DNA from: JBNJDJ01 sp051744845
GTDB taxonomy: Bacteria; Bacillota; Clostridia; Peptostreptococcales; Acidaminobacteraceae
Direction of reading: 5' to 3'
DNA: 5,423 nt
Assembly: GCA_051744845.1 (NCBI GenBank)
Contig: JBNJDJ010000096.1
Span: forward strand, 1-5,423
Part shown: piece after piece, positions 1-5,423 of the stretch
Layout of the letters: the number at the start of each line of letters is the position of its first letter
How positions within the stretch are numbered: position 1 is the stretch's first letter
Program-made: the position numbers and the translations under genes
The notes under the pieces: model-generated
Databases searched by the model: none
What the model was told of the DNA's origin: nothing
What the model saw: the letters and a program-made list of their open reading frames with translations, nothing else

Positions 1-2225
1 TCTAAAGGTTTAAAATAATAATATCCTTGAACATATCTACAACCTTGTCTTAAAATAAAAGTCAATTGTTCTTTAGTTTCTACACCTTCAAATATAACTT
101 TTAAATTTCTACTTTTTGCAATGGTTATTATAGCTTTAATTAATTCCATATTATCTTTACTTTTATTTACAGATTGAACAAAATTTTTATCAATTTTTAA
201 AATATCAACAGGCAATTTAGTTAAATAACTTAATGAAGAATAACCTGTACCAAAGTCATCAAATGCTATCTTAAATCCTAAATTTTTCATTTCTTTTAAA
301 ACATTAATTGTTAAATCAAAATTTTCAATTACAGATGTTTCAGTAACTTCAATAATTATCTTTTCATATGAAACATTATGTTTTTTAATTTGTTTTTTAA
401 GTGTATCAATTAATTTAGGATGTTTTAATTGCTTTGGAGAAAAATTTATTGAAATATTAAAAGATTCATTAATAGTTTTTAAATATTTAATACTTTCTAA
501 AATACTAATTAAACCTAGTTCATATATTAACCCGTTTTCTTCAGCTAAAGGAATAAATATTCCAGGAGAAATAAACTCATCTTTATGTTTCCAGCGCATT
601 AATGCTTCTAGTGTATATATTTCACCTAATACAGAATCCATTATAGGTTGATAAACCATAAAAAATTCATTATTTTTAATACCTGTTTTTAAAGCCGCAA
701 TCATTGAAATTTTTTCTTCAAAATTTTTATTAATATTTTCATCATATATTTTATACCAAGTTTCATTATCTAAACTTTTAACATAATTCATAGCTAAATC
801 AGCTTTTCTAATTAACTCATTGTATTTTTTTCCATGATTAGGAGATATAGTAATCCCATAACTTGCTTCAACGTAATATACATTTGATTCTATAACCATT
901 TTTTTATTAATGATAGAATTGATTTTATGTAATTTATTAATTAAACTTTGATTCTTATTTATTTTATTTAATACTAAAATGAATTCATCTCCACCAAATC
1001 GGCTTATATAATCAGCTACATCATTATTAATCATTCTATTAGCAATAGTTTTTAAAATTTCATCTCCTATATGGTGGCCATATTGATCATTAATATATTT
1101 AAAGTTGTCTAAATCTATTAATATAATTGAAATTGAGTCTGTTAAATTTTCTTTTAACTTAGTTTTTAAATATAATTCTAAATCTTTTTTATTATATAAT
1201 TTTGTTAGTTGATCGTATTTTTCTAAATCTTTTATTTTTTTAATGTTTTGTTTAAAATGAGTAATTTCACGATGACTTCCAATTACTCTAATAACTTTTC
1301 CTTTTTTATCGCGTTTTATTACACCATTTTCATTAAGCCATATTTTTTCATTTGAATTTTTTAAATTAATAAAAAATTCTATATTATAAATTCTCTTATT
1401 GCTATTAAAAATTTGTTCTTTAAAATTCATATAAGTTTTTTTATAATTAATAGGTATTAATTCAACTAATTTATTGAAATTATTTGAATCAGATAATTTT
1501 TTATCTAAATATTGATTATACCATTTAGAATTAATATAGTATCTTTCTTTTTTAAAATTTTGATCAAATATACCACTATTAGATGCCTCAAAAGCTAAAA
1601 TATATCTAGATCGGCTAATTTCCAATTGTTTTTTAATATTTTCAAGTTCTCTATATTGAGCAGTTATTTCTTCATAAGTACTTTGTAGTAAAATATTTAA
1701 TTCTTGCTGTTCTAATTTTTCAATTGTTAACTCTACTATCATTTGAATTATTTCAACTAAAAAACTCATTGTTACTTTGACTTTTTCTTTTGATACAACT
1801 GGAACTTTTTTTAAAGCTTTTAAATATTTTTTTTCATTAAAATTATATTTTTCAGCTTGATTTTTGAAATATTCAATATCTGGTTTTTCAAAAAAGAACT
1901 GTCCTGAAAATAAATTTGCAATATGCTCACCTTTAATTTTTATTGGAACAACAACATCAACTAATCCATTTAAACATTTATAAGCATGATAATTTTTCCC
2001 TTTTTCCATTTGACTAGCTAATTTTGTATCGCTTATTTTGCAATTATATGCAGTATCTTTATTTTTTCTATGAAAGTCAATACAAATCTTTCTCCAACCA
2101 GATTTTGACAATACATTACCATTTAAATCTAAAATTGCTGTTACAAAACCTGTTGATTTATTAAAACCTTCTAGTAAAAGATTTAGCTTTTCAAAGTCAA
2201 AATGATTTATAAATTTAGAGTGCAT
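1..2225 (-). CDS. PocR-PAS-GGDEF-EAL cyclic di-GMP turnover protein (3' end outside window)
   Basis: Predicted cytosolic sensor enzyme of c-di-GMP metabolism. The reading frame is open from ATG at 2225 for 741 codons to the window edge. Domains: PocR ligand-binding ~8-165 (conserved-looking C48, C62 and C84, GLVD 87-90, GQ 108-109); Glu/Gln/Lys-rich helical linker ~165-205; PAS ~205-325 ending in REIT; GGDEF ~332-495; EAL ~502 onward. The EAL site is complete: EALMRW 540-545, N594, E626, D656-D657 in DDFGTGYSSL, K677, E713 in EGVET, and Q733 in QGY. Hydrolysis of c-di-GMP to pGpG is therefore likely. GGDEF (411-415) keeps D371, N379 and D388, but the RxxD position reads DVAD (402-405) and LTGLxNR reads LTKLYNK, so cyclase activity is less certain; it may act as a GTP-binding regulatory domain. 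Only some 10-20 C-terminal residues should be missing. The start is fixed by a strong ribosome binding site and an in-frame TAA at 2249-2247. No signal peptide or membrane segment is seen. Confidence 0.95.
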   Translation of the reverse strand, partial: MHSKFINHFDFEKLNLLLEGFNKSTGFVTAILDLNGNVLSKSGWRKICIDFHRKNKDTAYNCKISDTKLASQMEKGKNYHAYKCLNGLVDVVVPIKIKGEHIANLFSGQFFFEKPDIEYFKNQAEKYNFNEKKYLKALKKVPVVSKEKVKVTMSFLVEIIQMIVELTIEKLEQQELNILLQSTYEEITAQYRELENIKKQLEISRSRYILAFEASNSGIFDQNFKKERYYINSKWYNQYLDKKLSDSNNFNKLVELIPINYKKTYMNFKEQIFNSNKRIYNIEFFINLKNSNEKIWLNENGVIKRDKKGKVIRVIGSHREITHFKQNIKKIKDLEKYDQLTKLYNKKDLELYLKTKLKENLTDSISIILIDLDNFKYINDQYGHHIGDEILKTIANRMINNDVADYISRFGGDEFILVLNKINKNQSLINKLHKINSIINKKMVIESNVYYVEASYGITISPNHGKKYNELIRKADLAMNYVKSLDNETWYKIYDENINKNFEEKISMIAALKTGIKNNEFFMVYQPIMDSVLGEIYTLEALMRWKHKDEFISPGIFIPLAEENGLIYELGLISILESIKYLKTINESFNISINFSPKQLKHPKLIDTLKKQIKKHNVSYEKIIIEVTETSVIENFDLTINVLKEMKNLGFKIAFDDFGTGYSSLSYLTKLPVDILKIDKNFVQSVNKSKDNMELIKAIITIAKSRNLKVIFEGVETKEQLTFILRQGCRYVQGYYYFKPL

Positions 2226-2277
2226 ATTTTCCTCCAATCGGTGACATTAAACTAAATTATTTAAAAATAATTTTTAA
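2226..2277 (-). other. Short intergenic gap between the two c-di-GMP genes
   Basis: These 52 bases separate the TAA of the upstream gene from the ATG of the downstream gene. They hold the ribosome binding site and a 17-base AT-only inverted repeat at 2261-2277 (8-base arms around a single central A). The repeat has no G-C pairs and no usable loop, so it is not a credible intrinsic terminator. I see no clear -35/-10 promoter pair, although any sequence this AT-rich offers weak -10-like hexamers. Read-through from the upstream gene, giving one transcript for both, is the simplest reading. Confidence 0.65.
2230..2235 (-). promoter_or_regulatory. Ribosome binding site of the PocR-PAS-GGDEF-EAL gene
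   Basis: On the minus strand this reads GGAGGA, with five bases between the last G of GGAGG and the ATG at 2225. It is the clearest Shine-Dalgarno match at either gene and settles the start. The only in-frame alternative between here and the upstream TAA is a TTG at 2237-2235 that overlaps this site. The strong match suggests the second gene is translated independently, not by coupling across the 52-base gap. Confidence 0.88.
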
Positions 2278-5200
2278 TTATTGTATTTTATTATTTTTTA
2301 TTTTTTTCATCATTTCAATAAAAATTTCAGCTAATTTTGGATCAAATTGACTACCTGCACATCTTTTTATCTCATTTAAAGCCGCTTTTTTAGAAATTGC
2401 CTTTTTATATGGTTGATCATGAGTCATAACATCATATGCATCTATAATACATATAATTCTAGCTAAATATGGTATCTCTTTACCTTTTAATTCTCTAGGA
2501 TAACCATCACCAGACCATTTTTCATGATGGGCATATATATCTTCAGCTACTAATGCAAATTCTTGAGAAGAATTTGCAATCCTATATCCTGATTCCGAAT
2601 GTTTTTTTACTATCTTCCATTCTTCTTCAGTTAACTTTCCTGGTTTTTTTAATATTTCTTCTGAAATAGTTGTCTTTCCAATATCATGTAAAGTAGATAG
2701 TAAAACAAGTCTATTTAATTCATAGTTAGAAAGACCTAATTTCTTACCAAAAATTTTTGATAAATCAGTCATTCGTTTAGCATGCTTTTTAGTTTCATTA
2801 CTTTTGACTGCTAAAGTATTTAATAAACTTTTAACCATCTTATTTTTAGCACTTTTACTTTCTGATAATTTGTTTTGATACATATTATTATCAGCTTTTT
2901 TTAAGATCTCATATATATCTTGATTAATTTTAGTTTTAGTAGCTGTACCTAAAGCTATTGATACAGTCAGTTCATCTCCTTTAGTTTTTTTAGATACACT
3001 TTTTATTCTACTAATTATATCTTCAGCTTCTCTAGATTTTGTTTGAGGTAATAATATAGCAAACTCATCACCACCTTGGCGAGCTAAAATATCTTCTTTA
3101 CGAAGAAGGCTTTTTAAAATATTAGCACTTTTAATAAGTAATTTATCACCTTTTTCATGACCTAAACTATCATTTATAATTTTTAAACCATTTATATCAG
3201 CAACAATTACACTTATAGGAATCTGTCTTTTAGTATCTAATCTTGTTAATTCTTTTTCAAAAAATCTTCTATTAAAAAGTCCTGTTAAACTGTCGTTATA
3301 GGTCAATTTATTGATTTTTTTATCATAAATATATTTCGAAAAAGCACTTGTTATTACATCTTTAAAAATTTTAAGTAATCTAATTTCCTCTTTAGAAAAA
3401 ATTCTTTTTTTATTAAATGTATTAAAACCAATAAAACCAAATAATTTGTTTTCAATAAATATAGGCATACAAAAAATAGATTTGATTTTATATTCATTTA
3501 ATATACTCATTTGATCTTTTGCACTTTTTGTAAGCTCATCTAAATTAGAAATATTAATAAATTTATCTTCTGAAAATTTTTCCATCCAAAAATTTATAAC
3601 TGGGATATTTTGAATTTTACTTATATTTGATATACTTCCTTTTTTATTCCATTGATGAATATTAGACATAAATTTATTATTTTCAGAAAATTTAAAAACA
3701 AAACCTTGGTCAACATTTAGAAATTCTCCAATATTTTTTAATGTGTTGTTTAATTTCTTATCTATACTTAATGAATCGATTTTTAATAAACTTGATGATA
3801 TTTCAGCAAGTATTTTCTGAAATTCATGCTGTTTTTGTTTTTTTGTAATATCTCGTACACTTCCATGCCATAAAATACTGCCATCTTTCAACTTCTCAGG
3901 ACTAGCTTCTCCTTTTAACCACCTTAAGCCTTTTTTAGGTAAAATTACCCTATGCACATTATACCAAATGCTTAAATTTTTTGCTGAAATTTCAATAGAT
4001 TCGATAACTTTTTCATAATCATCAGGATGAATTCTTGATAAAACTTTTTGTGCATCTAAAATAGCTTTATCAGAACTGACTTCATATATTTTTTCAATTC
4101 CTTTAGAAACATATGGAAAAACATATTTACCATTAGGTAATAATTTAAACTGATATATAAGTCCAGGTGCTTGATCGGTTAAATTTTTTACTAAATCTTG
4201 AGTTTCTTTTAATTTATTTTCTTTTTTCTTTCTTTTTGTTATGTTTATATGAGTTCCAAACATTTTAAGTGGTTTATTATCTTTTGTCCAATCAATAACT
4301 TTACCTCTTGCATTAATCCAAATCCAATTTCCATTTTTATGTTTCATTCTAATTTCTACATCATAAATATCACTTTTTCCATTAAAATGTTCTTTAAGGT
4401 TTTTATCTACTTTCTTCAAATCCTTAGGATGTATAAATTCTTCTAAAGTTTTTTTACTTGTTGGCAAAATCTCTTCTAAATTATAACCTAACATTTCTGC
4501 CCATTTTTCATTAAAAGTAGTTTTATCAGTTACAATATTCCATTCCCATGTACCTGCATCTGTTCCTTCTATAATCCAATTTAATCTTTTCTTTTGTTTT
4601 TTGAGTTTCTCTTTATCTAATAATCTTTTAGTAATATCTCTAGCAGCAGCATATATATGATTTTTTTTTATTTTAGATTTCCATTCAATAAAATGATATT
4701 TACCATTTTTATCTTTAAATCTATTTACAAAATTAATTACATCTTTATTTTCATTTAATCTACTAATTGCTTTATTAGTAGGTTTCAAATCTTGAGGATG
4801 TACAAAATCTAGAAATGACATACCTTCTAATTTTTCAGTTGTATAACCTAATAAATCTTGCCAAGAACTATTTACTTTAACAAACTCTCCATCTAAATTA
4901 GCGATACATAATAAATCCAAATTAATTTCAAAAAAATTATTAAGTTCTGTTTGCTTAACCAAAGAATTTAAATCTTGTTCAATAATATCTTTGAATGATT
5001 TAAAAATATTACTTTTGTGATTATTTAATTGTATTTGACTAGAATCTAAAATACAGAAAGTCCCAAATACTTCTCCATCTGGCCATTTTATTGGCATGCC
5101 ATAATAAGAAATCATATTTAAATCAATATCAGGATTATTTTTCCAATCTTTATCATTAAATGAATTTTTAATAAAAAGTTCTTTATCTTTACCAATAACT

Positions 5201-5423
5201 GTTTCACAATATAAACCTTTACCTAAATTTTCGCTATCTCCTACTTTATAAGGATTTTCCTTATTTTCACTTTTAACAAATACCTCTAAAGTATTAGATG
5301 TAATTTTCATAATTAATGCAGCATCAATTCCAATAATATCTTTAGTTATATTTAATATATTTTGCCATTTTTTTAAATAAGATTCACTAATATTTGGTTT
5401 ACTATAATCAGTAATATTAACTT
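2278..5423 (-). CDS. GAF-PAS-PAS-PAS-GAF-GGDEF-HD-GYP cyclic di-GMP turnover protein (5' end outside window)
   Basis: Predicted cytosolic bifunctional enzyme: GGDEF makes c-di-GMP from two GTP, HD-GYP hydrolyses it. Residues are numbered from the Met codon at 5310; the frame stays open for 37 codons upstream to the window edge. Domains: GAF to ~115 (YCETVI 34-39, WPDGEVFGT 76-84); PAS ~122-232, ~243-362 and ~372-492, each ending in a DIT/NIT motif; GAF ~495-660; GGDEF ~664-818; HD-GYP ~826-1004; TAA stop at 2280-2278. The cyclase site looks complete: DSLTGLFNRR 673-682, D705, N713, D722, GGDEF 746-750, with RKED (737-740) matching the RxxD inhibitory site. N713 and D722 are the usual guanine-binding residues, favouring c-di-GMP over cGAMP. 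HD-GYP ligand candidates are E839, H843, H875-D876, K879, H904, H928-H929 and D957, with GYP at 936-938. No membrane segment is visible. Family and catalytic motifs are secure; sensor ligands and the balance of activities are unknown. It is the upstream gene of the pair. Confidence 0.96.
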   Translation of the reverse strand, partial: VNITDYSKPNISESYLKKWQNILNITKDIIGIDAALIMKITSNTLEVFVKSENKENPYKVGDSENLGKGLYCETVIGKDKELFIKNSFNDKDWKNNPDIDLNMISYYGMPIKWPDGEVFGTFCILDSSQIQLNNHKSNIFKSFKDIIEQDLNSLVKQTELNNFFEINLDLLCIANLDGEFVKVNSSWQDLLGYTTEKLEGMSFLDFVHPQDLKPTNKAISRLNENKDVINFVNRFKDKNGKYHFIEWKSKIKKNHIYAAARDITKRLLDKEKLKKQKKRLNWIIEGTDAGTWEWNIVTDKTTFNEKWAEMLGYNLEEILPTSKKTLEEFIHPKDLKKVDKNLKEHFNGKSDIYDVEIRMKHKNGNWIWINARGKVIDWTKDNKPLKMFGTHINITKRKKKENKLKETQDLVKNLTDQAPGLIYQFKLLPNGKYVFPYVSKGIEKIYEVSSDKAILDAQKVLSRIHPDDYEKVIESIEISAKNLSIWYNVHRVILPKKGLRWLKGEASPEKLKDGSILWHGSVRDITKKQKQHEFQKILAEISSSLLKIDSLSIDKKLNNTLKNIGEFLNVDQGFVFKFSENNKFMSNIHQWNKKGSISNISKIQNIPVINFWMEKFSEDKFINISNLDELTKSAKDQMSILNEYKIKSIFCMPIFIENKLFGFIGFNTFNKKRIFSKEEIRLLKIFKDVITSAFSKYIYDKKINKLTYNDSLTGLFNRRFFEKELTRLDTKRQIPISVIVADINGLKIINDSLGHEKGDKLLIKSANILKSLLRKEDILARQGGDEFAILLPQTKSREAEDIISRIKSVSKKTKGDELTVSIALGTATKTKINQDIYEILKKADNNMYQNKLSESKSAKNKMVKSLLNTLAVKSNETKKHAKRMTDLSKIFGKKLGLSNYELNRLVLLSTLHDIGKTTISEEILKKPGKLTEEEWKIVKKHSESGYRIANSSQEFALVAEDIYAHHEKWSGDGYPRELKGKEIPYLARIICIIDAYDVMTHDQPYKKAISKKAALNEIKRCAGSQFDPKLAEIFIEMMKKIKNNKIQ

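Noticed and set aside
701..750. The Met-Asn change in the ADLAMN segment near the end of the GGDEF domain as a sign of a frame error
   Set aside because: The frame runs unbroken from the GGDEF motif through this segment into a complete EAL domain, so this is ordinary substitution (Asn for the usual Tyr in ADxAMY).
2235..2237. TTG as an alternative start for the PocR protein
   Set aside because: It is in frame but overlaps the GGAGG ribosome binding site and has no such site of its own; the ATG at 2225 is correctly spaced.
2261..2277. 17-base perfect inverted repeat between the genes as a transcription terminator
   Set aside because: It consists only of A and T with one unpaired central base, so the hairpin would be very weak and have no normal loop; such palindromes are expected by chance in sequence this AT-rich.
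3061..3321. Hybrid promiscuous (cGAMP-making) cyclase in the HD-GYP protein
   Set aside because: That subclass replaces the guanine-binding Asp with Ser; here the GHEKGD motif keeps D722 and N713 is present, so a standard diguanylate cyclase is expected.
4249..4446. A 65-codon plus-strand open frame
   Set aside because: It lies wholly antisense to the second PAS domain of the HD-GYP protein, encodes a Phe/Ile-rich peptide typical of a Lys/Asn-rich strand read backwards, and shows no ribosome binding site that I can see.

Overview
The window is very AT-rich (about 22% G+C in the first 60 bases, similar by eye elsewhere). It is almost entirely filled by two large genes on the minus strand, and both run off the window. 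They read with the standard bacterial code: TGG for Trp, no in-frame TGA, and A/T-ending codons such as AAA, AAT, ATA, TTA and AGA dominating. Low G+C, no visible membrane anchoring, and cytosolic multi-sensor GAF/PAS-GGDEF-HD-GYP and PocR-PAS-GGDEF-EAL proteins fit an anaerobic, low-G+C bacterium of the Halanaerobiales/Clostridia sort. That placement is an inference from style only, and other AT-rich lineages remain possible.

Layout in transcription order, right to left. From 5423 to 2278 lies a protein of at least 1047 residues whose N-terminus is outside the window: GAF, three PAS domains, a second GAF, then GGDEF (diguanylate cyclase) and HD-GYP (phosphodiesterase). A 52-base AT-rich gap (2277-2226) follows, with no convincing terminator and a good ribosome binding site. 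From 2225 to base 1 lies a second protein, 741 residues visible and lacking only its extreme C-terminus: PocR sensor, helical linker, PAS, GGDEF and EAL (phosphodiesterase).

Both proteins are predicted to make and break the second messenger cyclic di-GMP under control of small-molecule sensor domains. The first carries an HD-GYP hydrolase and a GGDEF domain with an intact RxxD product-inhibition site. The second carries an EAL hydrolase with all catalytic motifs and a GGDEF domain that keeps its active site but lacks the RxxD arginine. The same strand, short gap and absence of a terminator suggest co-transcription as a c-di-GMP control module. EAL enzymes give pGpG and HD-GYP enzymes can carry breakdown to GMP, so the pair could in principle complement each other.

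No RNA genes, mobile elements, CRISPR arrays or plus-strand genes are supported. I see no evidence for a wholly new system. The points most worth checking are the true N-terminus of the first protein, the pairing of two different phosphodiesterase chemistries, and the PocR sensor.
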